A stretch of DNA of 64,000 bases from Apricaphanius iberus (Eukaryota; Chordata; Actinopteri; Cyprinodontiformes; Aphaniidae): NCBI GenBank assembly GCA_028564705.1, contig JAPXFQ010002840.1:1381001-1445000 (forward strand), written 5' to 3'. Shown here piece after piece: positions 46,162 through 58,852 of this stretch. A program made the position numbers and the translations under genes. Position 1 is the stretch's first letter; every line of letters begins with the position of its first letter. The notes beneath the pieces are model-generated. The model had not been told where the DNA came from. It saw only the letters and a program-made list of their open reading frames with translations, and ran no database searches.

Positions 46162-48650
46162 TAGGGATGAGATCAGATTGGGCAGATTTTTTGACGTTTT
46201 TCCAGTAATCGGAGATCGGCTAAATTAGCTGACGAGTTGCGCCGATTTTTTACGAAAGTACCTCCTGGTTAAGTTTGACGGTGATTGTGCAATAATTCAA
46301 ACCTCCGTGTCGTGCAAACAAAGACTCTTAATTATCACGAATCAGCAAAGCAGACTAAACACAATTCTGATATGGGTAAACTTCAACAAATATGCTTAAC
46401 CGTAATTTAAACTATATAATAAAGGGATAGAAACTCACCTTCTGGCATTTACACACAACAATAAACTGAAATAAACAAGAAAAAAAACCTCTTTAGCTCC
46501 CACAGCGTGAGCGGAAAAAAAGACAGATGCTGAACTTCACCTGTGGTGCTGTCAAATACCGTCAGAAATCTATGCTGAGTTCAGGAGAAAAAGGATATTT
46601 TACTTTATAGTGAAAACTCTTATAATAATAATAATTCTGGAACTTACTGCAGTTTAGAACAATGTGGGCTTTCTAACATGTATGTACTCAAAAATATAGA
46701 GTGAATGCGATCTTATATGTCAGTTTGTAAGATTTGTCTGAATATATTAAACTGAAGCTGAGCTTTAATTCTCTGTAAGATTTTGATTTCATGGGATTTA
46801 CAATAATGGTAATGCCTATTAATGAAATTAGTCTGAGGTTTTTACAGGCTTTCAATGCAACCGATTCCATCTTACAATAACCTGGGATTTCAATGACATT
46901 CAATGGTTCAATGACCGCCGCCATTACAGCTGTAGTCGTTGCGGAAAGGGAGACTGTAGAAGCTGAACTTAGTCCAACATAGGGGTGGGAGATATGACAA
47001 AAATAGAAAATCACGATTTTTCAACTATATTATCACGATTTCGATTTCATCACGATGTTTTTTTTAAATGATGACCAACTAAATTTAAACCACACTTTAA
47101 AGAAAAGAAACATTAAATAAATAAATTCATTCCAATTGGGGCACAGGGCTAAAATACTTAAGTTTAAAAATATGATATTGAGCAAATAGAATAAAATAAT
47201 AACTCTTTTAAAATAAAAGACCAACATCACGCTGCAAAAATAGTACAAGATGTATTGTGCAATCTATAATACAACAATCAATCGTCATACAACGGGGTAA
47301 ATGCAGCTTTAACTGGTTCAAATGTTTTTTTGCAGAATCCTGATGTTATAAACAGGCACACATAAAGGTGCCTAATAAAAACGAAGGTCGAGTGTAATGT
47401 AAGCAGTTCTAATTATTATTCTATCCATCCAAACATATTCTTAATATTCCCTGCAACTCTCTGTGCATTCAGCGTACATGCGTGTTATGGCGGTGTTTGA
47501 TAGTTTGCCCTCTGTGTCGTAGGGGGTAAGTTTTATAATTAATATTTCTAGCGTTTGCTGAATTAAGAAGAAGAACTAAGAAGAAGCAGTAGCCACTGCT
47601 GCTGCTGTTGGGGTTAATAGCTAAGCTGCCAGCTAGCTCTCACCGTGTTGTTTGCGATGTTTTCTCTTCAAGTGATTAAACAAGTTTATGGTGTTGCGAT
47701 CACTTGCCTTGATGCGCTCCGTGCAAACTTTGAAAATGACGTTTGTTTGCACTTTGTCGTCTGGTAAAAAAACCAAACCAGTTCCATACAATGGACCAAG
47801 ACTTTCTCTTCGGAACAAAATCCTAATTTACGCTGTCAGTCGTGGCAGCGCCATGCTTGTTTACAGGTTGTACACATGCGAAGAGAGGAGAGGGGAGGGG
47901 GTACTTCGCTTAGAGCAGGGAGAGAGCGGAGGCTTTTCTTCACATACAGAGGCAGAAATAAAGCAGAAGAACTGTGAATCGGGATAAAACGATCTGTCAT
48001 TTTTGACACACGTGTAGATCGCTTCACGGTCTAATCGTCATATCGCACGCCCCTAGTCCAACACGTCATTCGGTTAGTGCAATTTGGTAACACACGAACA
48101 CAAACCATGTTAAAGTCTGCTGTCGCAAGTTCTGTCTAGCCGACCGTCTACAGCACAGGGTGATAGTCCTGCTCAGAATACAACCAGGATAGAGCACGGC
48201 AGTGAAGCTATGTAATCGCGCCATACTGTAGTTGTATTTTTTGCCGGAACCACAACTGAACAAAAAAACACTTCTCAGGCGTTCTGAACATTAATATTTA
48301 ATAATAAAACAATGTTAAATGAAAGAGTTTTAGGGCAGATAAGGCCTTATTACAGGCGGCGAACTCCTGCCCCCATTGACTCCCATTACATGGATATACA
48401 AGGTATAAACTCGTACTGAATGGCTCCTGTGGAGCTCCGAACTTGTCTGGGTGAGTAAAATAACGTAATATTGGCTAAAAATAAGGTTCAGGTTGAGTTC
48501 CTTTAAGTTGACTTACGAGAAAAAAATAAATTTCAGTTTTATGAGTTTCAATACTAAAGGCAAAATATTTGATCGGGGCATGAAATCAAGTTGGATTTTA
48601 GGTTAAAAGATCGGGATCGGAGGCCCAAAATGCTGATCAGGACATCCCTG
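46162..48650. mobile_element. hAT MITE in cttnbp2 intron 2, outer layer
   Basis: It starts TAGGGATGAGATCAGATTGG and ends GATCAGGACATCCCTG. The 8-bp duplications GATAAAAC (46154-46161) and GATAGAAC (48651-48658) match at 7 of 8. A second hAT is inserted inside. It begins 160 bases after the exon 2 donor. Confidence 0.85.
46980..48055 (-). mobile_element. hAT transposon remnant with decayed BED finger, inner layer
   Basis: The ends read TAGGGGTGGGAGATATGAC and GATATGACGATTAGACCG inward from TAGGGGCGTG. The 8-bp duplication GTCCAACA is perfect (46972-46979 and 48056-48063). On the minus strand at 47755-47650 a frame reads KVCTERIKASDRNTINLFNH then LKRKH, a BED-type zinc finger in which the first Cys has become Phe. 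The rest of the transposase is gone. Confidence 0.88.
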
Positions 48651-49179
48651 GATAGAACCATATTTAGCTGTTTTCTTTTTCTCTGTAATTACTGCACAGA
48701 AAGACGGTTTTCTAACCAGAATTGCTCTGGTCTTTGTGGTCTGCTCTGCCCAATTTCAAATTTTTCAATTTCTTTAAATACCTTCAAAATGTATTTTTCT
48801 ACTTTGTGAATAAAATAACCTGAACCGTCTTAGTAAGATTCTTTTAGTAAAAAAAACAATAAGTTTCTCTAAAATATCCCAAAGTTCCAGAGGTTGTAGA
48901 ATTTAGGCATCCGAACGTAAAAATCAACAAAAAAACTATAATTACAGCATATTTATTTTACTCTTCTACAAGTCAAATTACAGCATTATGATTGAGCTTG
49001 CAATCCGAATACGTCTTATTTCCTTGAAAGGAGGCGAGTCGATGGGACTGTATCCAACTTTCCCGTTCTGTTGTTTTTATCAAGGCATCTGTTTCTGGTG
49101 ACAGAGCGAGAGCCACATCGAAATATGTCTTCTAGACTTTATGAGGCACTGTATGAAACCTTAGCACGTTTTCTCATTA

Positions 49180-49315
49180 AATTTAGTTCGTTTTGTGAAC
49201 ACTCATTACAGCTTCTGGTCGTTTTGTTTCAAATTCTCGTTTTTATTTTTATTTCAGTCAACAGCTACTTCTGGTTTTTCGTTATGTAGTTCGTTTTCGT
49301 TAACGATAATAACAC
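49180..49315. repeat. Probable hAT-like repeat end
   Basis: Sequence of the type TTCAAATTCTCGTTTTTATT and GTTCGTTTTCGTTAACGATAA resembles the termini of a fish element rich in TTTTCGTT units. Confidence 0.35.
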
Positions 49316-49319
49316 TGAC

Positions 49320-51540
49320 GGAGACACACACGTACCATGAAGGTCTGGTGGAATTAACCTGGACGTTTTGAAAGTAGAAGCTGGATATAAACAGGGTTTT
49401 TCTCGTAGGTCAAAGAAGTACCCACTGCTGGGCTCACGTGTGATTAAAAAACTAAAAATTATCTCGGGCCAGTGCTCTTTCCCTCTAACATTGTGTATCT
49501 CCCCACCATTGAGCACATAGACCTTACAGACAGCGCTATTTATTTATTTATTTATTTATTCCCCCATTGCGAGCTGGTAATGGTAATTGCATGCATAAAA
49601 GCAGGGAGCTGAGGGCAGGCAGGACTTGTGATGGGTTATGTATTGATCTGTGGTTGCTAAATCATAAACATGTCTCACCCAAAGCGTTGGAGGTTTGGTT
49701 GTTCTCAAGAAAAGCAGTAATGAGTTATTTCTGAACAAACCTTTTCTCTCTGCTGTTCTGGATTTAGATCGTGTCAGCTTTCCCCTGCTCTACTTACAGT
49801 TTTTCCATTTTTCTGCCTCACTGAAGTTCTGTTGGGTTCTCCTCACACTGAGGTAATTTTGTTGTGCCATCCACGGCCTCGCTGAAGTCGAACTGCCTCT
49901 ATATACATCAGCTACACAGGCTAATTTGAGTCATTACAGACTTTTCTTTCCCCTCAAGATTCTATCTGGTTCTTCTATGTATTTATGTGTCACTTTCTTC
50001 TATGTTTTCTTCTCTGATTAAGTTGAGCTCTCGTCTGCTTTTCTGAGGACATGAAAGGTCTTCCTCGTCTTTCTTCCGTGGATGGATTTCTTGCCTCGAG
50101 TCTGTAGAAATTAGCCGCCTCTCCCTCTGCTGCTCCGACGTATCTTGCAAGACTCAATGCGTCGATTTAATCCGTCACGAATGAGTCCCTCTGAGAAGGA
50201 GAGGGATGAAAATATATGGATATATCTGTAAAAGAGGGGCAGGCATTTAAAATGTAAAAGGGTTAAAGAAGGCTGACGAGCTGAACTGTCAGTTTCAATT
50301 TGGAGCAAAGCCGATGTCGGGCAGCAGAGGCGAAAAAAGGAAGATGGTAAAAATGGAAGCTTGATGTGTCAAACAAAACAGTGCAGTGTGACAGAGTGGA
50401 TTATAACCACTCCCCCATTTCTTTGGGCTTCAGCTTTTCTCCCAACGCCCCTTGATAGCAAGAAGAAAAGTATCATCTGGCCACCAGCTGCTAGGCTATC
50501 TATTGAATATTCTTTTATAGTTAGCTAATGTAACCACAGATCCAGCCTTGTTGTTCAGCCTATCACACGTAGAGTGGCAAACTACACTCAACCTCTAGTC
50601 TCTGGAAGTCATATTACACGTTCTGCTTCCCTATTCTCCTGTTCGCACAGCACACCGCTCCGGAGCAGGTTTACATTTGCTCGTGGTGCCAGGGTGTGTT
50701 TTTTTTTTTAGGGGGCTCTTGTGCTGCAGAACAATTAGCTTGTGGCCAAATGTGGCTGAGATAGCGTACCAGGCTTCATTCTAGGGATGAAAGAAAAAAC
50801 GCTGGAAGGAGATCAACCAACAAAGGCGGAGATATCCCATGATAGCCATGATCGGCCGCTACGTGTCCCTTCATTCTTCTGTGCCAAGAAGACATTTTCA
50901 GGCAGGGGTTTTAAGCCTGTATCTTTACCAAGTTTTGAAAATGAAAAGCAAACTTTCCTCATGATTGTAAACGAACTGCTTAATGGGAGATAATGAGGCT
51001 GCTCTGAGATTATTATTATTATTTCGTTTTCGCAGATTAGCTGTCTGAGTCACACAGACGAATGCATGATATTCCTACCTTTCCACTGGCCAAAAATAAT
51101 CATTTTGCACAAAATCCACTGAAAGAGAATAATGCAAAGTAGTTTAACGTCTCTGACATTTCAACATCACTTTATATTTCGATAGTGGCAAGAAGTACAA
51201 ATAAATGCAGCAGAGATAATAAGCTATTAGGTGTAAAAGTGTTGGTGGATTAGGTGTCAATTAGCGATGGTGTGCTTTTTGTAAATACTGGGTTTGTAAG
51301 ATGCCCAGCATTTACCTTTGTTTAACACTATCTTGTGGTATTAAAAGCCACACGATTTCCCAATGAAGTGCATCAGTCTTGTGAAGAGTATTCATTTCCT
51401 GTTAGCATGTTTGGCTTCGTATGTGATGCTTTAAAATTCAAACAAAGTTGTTTCCACGTTGAAGACTCTAAAAACGTATTTCTGCGCTGGCCAACAATCG
51501 TCTGTTGCAAAAATACTGAAGTAGTTCCTTAATCATTTGT
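49320..51540. other. Intron 2 DNA with few repeats
   Basis: Apart from a (TTTA)n run at 49537-49560 I recognise no mobile element, exon or RNA gene here. It is the longest apparently single-copy stretch of the introns and a reasonable place to look for conserved regulatory sequence. Confidence 0.35.
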
Positions 51541-51577
51541 TTGGCAACATTTTGGGTATTTGGTAGGGGTGTAATGT

Positions 51578-53112
51578 TAGAGGATAGATATATCGGGCCA
51601 TTATTTTCAAATTTTGCTATATTGGCCGATTTTTAAAAAAAGTTTAGGCCTCTATGTGGCCCGCTGTAGCCACTACTTGACTGAAGGAAGGACCCCTACA
51701 CACTCAGAACCATCGTGAGTTACATTTTACTCTTAAGTTTGCCGTTTAATCTTTGACTGCACTATTTTATTTATATATATATTAGGTTTTATTATGTGGT
51801 AGTGTGCTTTACCTTGCGGTGATTTGTCTTTGATACTTGAAGTCAAGATTTGAAGGTGAAAAGTGAATCTTTTATTTTCTGAAACCATTTGCACTCAGGT
51901 TACTGTTTTGAGTTTGTTTTCATGTTGTCTTATTTGGAGTTCAATAAATATTTAAAGAGTTTTATTTACTTTTTAATTCATATTGCACACAATGAGTGTT
52001 CAATTGTCTTTCACCATCAATGTGCTGCTAAAAAGAATATAAATCGGCCTTGGATATCGGCCTTAAAGGGCCTATATCATGCAAAATCAAGTTTTTGGAG
52101 TTTTCAACCATGTGGTAATGCAATTTAATCCCCCACCAGAGTGGTTTTTGGCTTCATTCACGCATGTCTGAGTAATCCTCCTGCCCCTCCCTCTCCTAGA
52201 AATCGACTGAATGTTCAACTAGTGACATAACTAGTTGAAAGTTGAGTGCTACAGCTCTCTGCACCGCCCTCTGCAGGCAGAGCGGCTTACCCCGTGGTAG
52301 ATTTTCAAACACACCCTCCTTCGGTTTTTGGCGGCTTAAAAACATTTTTTTTTTTCTGGATTTTTTACTTTCTCTGTGAAAATGCCTGTTTGGCTGCATT
52401 GATTACAGGATTTTATTCTACATTCCTAAAGAACAGCAGCTGGATCAAAGAGCAAAGACGCCTGATGGACAGAGAAGTAAGTGGCTACATGCTAATGCTA
52501 ATGTGTGTTAGCCATTTATCAAGCTGCTTATATGTTCTTATATCAGCATTTGGTGGTTAATTAATTGATCTGTAGCATCTCAGAATGTTCAATAAACGGG
52601 AGCAAACAACACCCACGGCTTTTTTATTTACTGGGCTGGAAGGGTTTGGTTAGTGGACGCAGCTCTGTTGGTTTGGGCTCTGTCTAAAGCCTGGAGATTT
52701 AACAAATGAAATAAGCTTTATTGACTCAGTTTTTTACAAATAAAATAAAATAAACCAAACGTCTGAGCCCTTAATATAACAGAGTTTCATTGTTGTGCTT
52801 CGTTATTTTCAAATTCTTGTGAGAATACTGTTTGTGATTAAGCTTGGGACTGTTTGTCTCAGTTTTATCTGGCACTTCGTGGTCTAACATTAACTACAGG
52901 ATACGAGTTACATTTCAGGACAACTTAATACGGTATAGCACCAACGGTAACATTTAATCATATATATGTCTATCCCAGAAGTTGAAAGCTGTAAAATAGC
53001 ATGATACAGCCCCTTTAAAAATAGGCTTCAGATATTGGCCGTTGTCGTCCAACTAAAAGAAAAAAATCATATCAGCATCAGCCTTTAAATAAACGAAATC
53101 GGTCGGCCTCTA
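51578..53112. mobile_element. hAT MITE carrying a TTAA element
   Basis: It starts TAGAGGATAGATATATCGGG and ends CGGTCGGCCTCTA. Flanking octamers are TGTAATGT (51570-51577) and TGTAACGG (53113-53120), 6 of 8. The flanks join into AGGGGTGTAACGGTACA, the start of yet another fish MITE family, so the host site was itself a repeat. Confidence 0.75.
52067..53014. mobile_element. TTAA-flanked Kolobok-like MITE
   Basis: TTAA at 52063-52066 and 53015-53018. Inverted ends: AGGGCCTATATCATGCAAAA on the left and AGGGGCTGTATCATGCTATT from the right. 948 bases, non-coding. It is the same family as the body of 34893-35392 in opposite orientation. Confidence 0.85.
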
Positions 53113-53394
53113 TGTAACGGTACAAAATAACCTGGTTTGGTACTTAATTGGTGTTTTAAAGTTGGCACACTTTCAGTTCTCTTGAATTGCAAATAATCAA
53201 TACAAATGTGCATATAACTTTTTTTGACCTTGATCAGTATTAAACAGAATCTATTTTCCTAATAACAATAATTAAATAAATAAATAAAACAGTGCAAGCA
53301 GACATAGCCAGTGTAGAAAACAATAGAACCACTTGAAAACAGTCAGTTTTAATATTTAGAAATCTCTTAATAATTCTTTGCTCAAATTTGAGAA

Positions 53395-53530
53395 TAAAAC
53401 ATCCTTAAATCACTTTGGAGTTGCTTTAATATGTATAAAGCCTAGTTTCCACGCCGTACGTGAACACAACATGAAGAGCTGTTGGTAAATTCCCCTTTCC
53501 TCAAAGGTTTCAAGCACTTCGTTACCTTAG
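53395..53530 (-). repeat. Third partial copy of the 36.1/40.7 kb repeat
   Basis: GAATAAAACATCCTTAAATC, GCCTAGTTTCCACGCCGTAC and the following bases align with GAATAAAACATGCCTAAATC and CTTGTTTCCCAGCTGTAC at 40750-40810. Confidence 0.5.
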
Positions 53531-53542
53531 TTAAGTAGAAAT

Positions 53543-54562
53543 TAGTGCTGCCACGATTCGTTGATTCATCGCAACAACATCGATAAACTAAATTGTCAAC
53601 AAAAAAAATTATTATTATTTTTATTTGTAATTTTTTTAAGCTTTGTTTTTCTCTTATAACAGTCTGCTCCCATCTGTCTTTCTGCCCTGACACATATGTG
53701 CAGTTATAGCAATCGGGGTCCGCTGCGGCTAACATAGAAGCCCAAAACGGCAGAGCAGCATCAGCAGTGTGCCGACAACCTAACTCTAAAGTTCTGGAGT
53801 TTTGTTAAATTAAAAGAGAAGCATTAGTAGTGCAAAATTCACAGAGTAGAAGCTGCTTTCCACAGCAGTACAACAGTGTTGTTTGCGCTTCTTAAAGGGA
53901 AGCCTGAAGACAAAGAGTCACAGCAGGTTCTGACAGCTAGTTAGCTTGTTAGCTGCTAACATTAGCATCAACAGTAAAGCGATTTTCTCTTTCCCCCCAA
54001 CAAAAATGACAGATCGTCTGCTTTTTACCTTCTCTCCTAGGTATCCAGAGGTATTCATAGATTGATGAAAACGTCTATTCTCTCATATGACGTCCTCTAC
54101 GGCCAGAACTGCTGCTTAGAGGCTGGTTCTGATCTGTTCGTACCCTTAAAAGACAGTGTTGCTGCCGTTATTTACAGGACATCAAGGCTCAGGGGTCATG
54201 AAAAATTTGTTTTATTATTGCGCTAAAGTACTTATTTTGTCAGAATATATTTTTTAGGCTGACATTATATATGTTAAATGGCTCTGAACAGTAATGATCT
54301 TTTCAGAAGAGGTTTTAATGCAACACCTTAATGCAACATCAGGACAAGCTCCTGATTGTTGTGTTTCTTAATGGCTGCAACATTAACAGTGGTGATGGTA
54401 ATTTAACTACGCTTAGGAAACGCCATGTATCTGCTGTAACGCTAATTTTTAATTCAGTTCATAAATGTTAAATGTATGTCACATGTGATCCGATTAGTCG
54501 ACTAATCGGCAAAATACTAGGTGATTAATCGATTATCGAAATAATCGTTTGTGGCAGCCCTA
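53543..54562. mobile_element. hAT MITE with perfect TSD
   Basis: 1,020 bases from TAGTGCTGCCACGATTCG to GTTTGTGGCAGCCCTA, flanked by GTAGAAAT at 53535-53542 and 54563-54570. No transposase frame was seen. Confidence 0.9.
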
Positions 54563-55035
54563 GTAGAAATTTGGGGTATTTACTTCTGTTTCATTTAGTC
54601 TTGTCGTTTTATATTAAAAAGAAACACACACACACACAAAAACTGTACTAACTGGATAGAATTTGACTGCAGTTTAATAATATTTTCAAACATCTACCTT
54701 TCTGACAGCCTGGATCCATCGTATTCTTCACACACAGAAGTCATGTTAACCCAATATGTTACGTATTTGTATGTTGTTGTTTTTTTTAAAAGTTGATGGA
54801 AAAATCGGAAGGTTGCTCATCACAATTGCAATTTACATTTGGTGCACTTTTAACCTTACGCTCGGGAGTACAGGTAACTAAAACAATAAATCAATAATAA
54901 AAAGATTCCCCTTGAAGGCATCTGAGTATCGTCTGAAACTGTTAAGAAAATGTCGAGAAGTTAAACTGTGGGCGTGTAGGACACACCTGACGACTTAAAA
55001 ACGCTGATTTATGTAGTGCACATGACACCAACCAA

Positions 55036-55446
55036 TAGAGCTGTTTTGAAATAATCGAAAAATCGATTCTGAATCGATTCTTGTAGAAATCTAAACGAAT
55101 CGATTCACAAGTTAAAAAATCGATTCTATTTTTTTAAAATAGTTTGCCCTTTTTATAACTGAAATAGGAAGGAAAAGTCCAGACGGCCATTTTAACTTTT
55201 GTGTCTGAAAGGGTTAATACAGTTTTCCATGATGAACTGTTACTTATCCAGTGTTAAGTCATAGAAAATTAGGCATATTATTAAAATAACATCTTAAAAA
55301 AACATTTATTGGCACTGACCCATATCAACATCGAGCTGGATCAGATTGAATCGGATCGAACTGGATCAGATCGAGATAATCGATTCTAACTTTTGTGAAT
55401 CGGAATCGAATCGATTCTTGAAATTTGAATCGATAGCCTAGCCCTA
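55036..55446. mobile_element. hAT MITE
   Basis: It starts TAGAGCTGTTTTGAAATAAT and ends CGATAGCCTAGCCCTA, with many AATCGATTC units. Flanking octamers CCAACCAA and CAAACCAC match at 6 of 8. The left half matches the fragment at 39066 in reverse. Confidence 0.75.
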
Positions 55447-56247
55447 CAAACCACTTCATAGTCCAGGCAGGGTGAAGCAGACTTATTTTGCCAAGTTTAA
55501 AAATGCCTGCAGTAGAGATTCAGGGAAAAGCACCATTACAATTAAGCAATTAGTCATATCTTCCACTCCATGAAACACGTATTACTGCTCAGCAGTCCAC
55601 ATTTACTAAAAGGCATACATTTAGATTGACCTATGAAGCTGAAATTGGTTTCCGTGTGTAGATTTCTAATTTTTAGGTTGTTATAACATTATGGTCATCA
55701 TGGTCTTTAGTAACTGTGATTTTGGGGTAGGTGTGGTAGTGCTGTGGTGCAGCTTAAGCTTTAGTCTTTGACAGCATTTTTTGTTTTTAAGTCCCTTTTA
55801 CTTTTATACTTTACTTTAAAGTTGGTCTGGGCTGTATTCCTCTGGATCGCTGGGGAACTCTTTACTGTACTACCTACTGTACATGAAGGATGTTCCAAAC
55901 ACAGGTCTTCTCTGATGGATTTTCTTTAGACAGGCCAAAACATTCCCCTGCATGACAGCCACAGACTTGTACAGTATGTTGCTGATTTGTGTGTGTGTGT
56001 AAAAAACCAAATAATCGCACCAATGACCCTTTAGAAATACTATTTGATTTTAAATCATGCTATGCTATGCTGTTTTTACACAGCATATAAAATACTGATT
56101 GACTGAATGATTATTTTAGCTAATAGTTAACTGACCACTTGGGGGAATCCTACACAATCGACATTTTATTTGCTGATGATCAGTCAATCTTTAAAAATTA
56201 GAAAAAAAGGATTGATAAAACAAGGTGATTGCATTAAAGCAAAAGTA

Positions 56248-56400
56248 GTATGAGGGTGTTGGGGGACACAGTTACACAATGTGCAAAGGCTATAGTCCTC
56301 GACAAAGTTGCCCTGGGTTCGATTCTGGTGCCATTAGCTGCATGTCTTCCTCCTCTTTTTCCTCTATCTGCCCGTCAATTTACTTTTTACTATAAACTTT
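56248..56400 (+). repeat. tRNA-derived SINE fragment
   Basis: GTGCAAAGGCTATAGTCCTC, a B-box-like GGGTTCGATTC, then GCTGCATGTCTTCCTCCTCT form the common fish 'contents-of-leader plus CT-rich' SINE pattern. Confidence 0.6.
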
Positions 56401-57389
56401 TATTACATTCTACATTCCGTCAAGTTTATAATGATATGACTTGCATATTTTGATTTGCTAGCATACGTTGCAAGATAGGCAGCAGTCTTAAATTAGCTTT
56501 ATTTTTGCTCTACATTTTTGGAGCATCTCTTGTTCAATTTCTAAAACAGTAGAAATCTTTCCCTCAGCACTGCCTGTACAGTTGGACAGATTGTCAGACA
56601 CATATGAACTGTTAGGTACTTCATCTCAGTGGGAGAGTTAAATTATACAGACACAGCTTTCATTATAAACGACCTGATAGAGTGGTTTAGCTGACAAGTT
56701 TAGCTGACTGTGTGATAAATGAAAGGATGGGAAAAACAAATATCTTAGCAACAAACCATTATGTAGCTATTAATATAGAGCAGAAAAGAATCCCTACCAC
56801 ATTAAAGCTGTGTGACCACAAATTTTCCCAAAAATAATAATAATATTTAAAAAACTATTGATTTGTTGAGAACCTAACTATGTTGCCTCTTAGCACAAGG
56901 TTGATAAGAGGGATGAGAACTGTGGCTAAAGAATATTTAAAGCATACTGGAAGGTAACTGGAAGAACGTTTTCTGTGTTTTCTGTTCTAGTGCAATTAAC
57001 GTAAATGGTGAAAAAATGTGTAAAGGCAAGAAGATACGTACATTTAGCAGTGAAACATTTTATTGTTTAGTCACAATTTCTGCCCTGCCTGAACTTTTGC
57101 TAAAAGAATATTTCTACGTTTCTGGAATTGCGCCATTCAAGGCAGCAGCTTGTTGTTATATTAGTTCTTATATCTTCTTTTTTAAAACTGTAATTCCTCC
57201 CTTGCTGGCAAAACCATGACTTTTCTTCGGACAACTATTCTCTTTTGTTCGGGATGTTTTACAACTGACAGATTTTTTTGATTACACGTTTTTGCTTTTG
57301 GGCATTTGCTATTAATGACCATAGCAACAAGGTGTTTTACAACTTGGAGCAGTTGATTAACAGCACAAAAGCTCAAACAAAACTCGACT

Positions 57390-57560
57390 GCAGCCAGACA
57401 TCCCAGATGAGTTGAAAAGGAGGTGCTGTGGATCCAGAGCAGGAGGAAAGATGAGAGAGAGAAGGAGGAGGAGGAAGTTCAAACCATCTCTTCCATCGAT
57501 CATAAGTAAAACTGAGGCAATTCTAGGAACCGAGGGGATGTTTCCTTTAGTAGATGCTGG
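57390..57560 (+). mobile_element. LINE ORF2 N-terminal remnant
   Basis: A short frame reads MKRRCCGSRAGGKMRERRRR then RKFKPSLPSII, the basic stretch that in many fish LINEs comes just before the apurinic-type endonuclease. The endonuclease itself is not readable beyond this point. Confidence 0.5.
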
Positions 57561-57991
57561 TCACTTGGCCTCATTCATTTCATGCATGAGTTCTTGACCC
57601 AGAGGACTGTCTCTGAAGATGAGCTAGCACTTTTGGAGGATGAGCAAAACAGTTTTTATCAATGCTTTTTTTTTATGGTCAAACGAGAGCACAGTTTATC
57701 AACATAAAGTACTTTCTGATCTTCAGGTTGCCCACGACAGCCCGTTACTTACACGGTGTACGCTAGCTTCAGTAAACATTTACAGGTATCCTTTACTGTA
57801 ATGATCTAAAGATAAACCCCAAAATTATTAATTCCTCTGGTCGATTTAGATTTTAAATTATTTTAATTGAACCAACTCAGTCATCTCTAAAAGATTCTAA
57901 AAGAATATAAAGGAGTCTTAAATATAGTCTATAACATATATTATAAATATGTTTTTATTACATTTTAATAAGATATAGTATCACAGGTGGC

Positions 57992-58852
57992 TGGGGTTGG
58001 GCATCATTTGCATTTTAACGATTCCGATTCTCACTATTGATTCCTGTTCTAAAAGGTTCTCAATTCACAATCTTTGAGGTGCAGAAGAGGAAAAACAAAC
58101 AAATTAAACGTGAACTGTTACCCTAACTTAAGTAGGGGTAGATAAAGTAGCTACCAGCTAAGTTAATTAGCTTAATCTTGATCTTATTTACTTAACGTTA
58201 CCTAAATGTGGGCGACTCTACATCACTAAGGGGTAGCAGGCTTTCTACCACATACGCCGTTACTTTTCTGCGGCACTCTGCAATTTGCTCCGCTGACGGC
58301 TTTCCCCTTGCTGCCATGGTGAATCGGGTTTGTCTATTTGCAGGCTGGTGTCTCTGGCCGGTTAGCGTAGCAGCAGCAGCAGCCTGCCTTATGCTAGCGT
58401 CACCAGTATATTCAAACTTAAGCTAGTCTGTAAAGAATAAAACAACCATCATTTTTATGTACCTGATTCCGCTTCCAACGGGGAGTTGCTGGTAAACTTG
58501 TTACCACACTGAACCCCGCAGCTGCCGAAGGTGTTTTGTCATGTTTTCTGTACATCCTCCGCTGGCGCTAAGTTTATCACAGGCGTTGCACTTTGTGAAT
58601 CCATCCTTTTGTAAATTAAAATGAAGCCAGACTTTCAGCAGCGTCTACGCTCCATGTTGTTTAGAGTATTATACAGTCTATGGTTCTACGCTGGGCGTAG
58701 TAATGCCTACTACAAACCCCAGAAACAAACTAGTTCGTGGCCCGTACTATTTTGTTTGCTCACACTGCGGGCATTTAAGAACCGAAAAAAAAGCATCGCC
58801 ATTCAAACATCTTCTTAACGGTTCCGGAACCGGTTCTCAGTGCCCAACCCTA
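57992..58852. mobile_element. hAT MITE
   Basis: It starts TGGGGTTGGGCATCATTTGC and ends GTGCCCAACCCTA. Flanking octamers CAGGTGGC and CAAGTGGT match at 6 of 8. It lies directly against a LINE fragment on its right. Confidence 0.75.
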
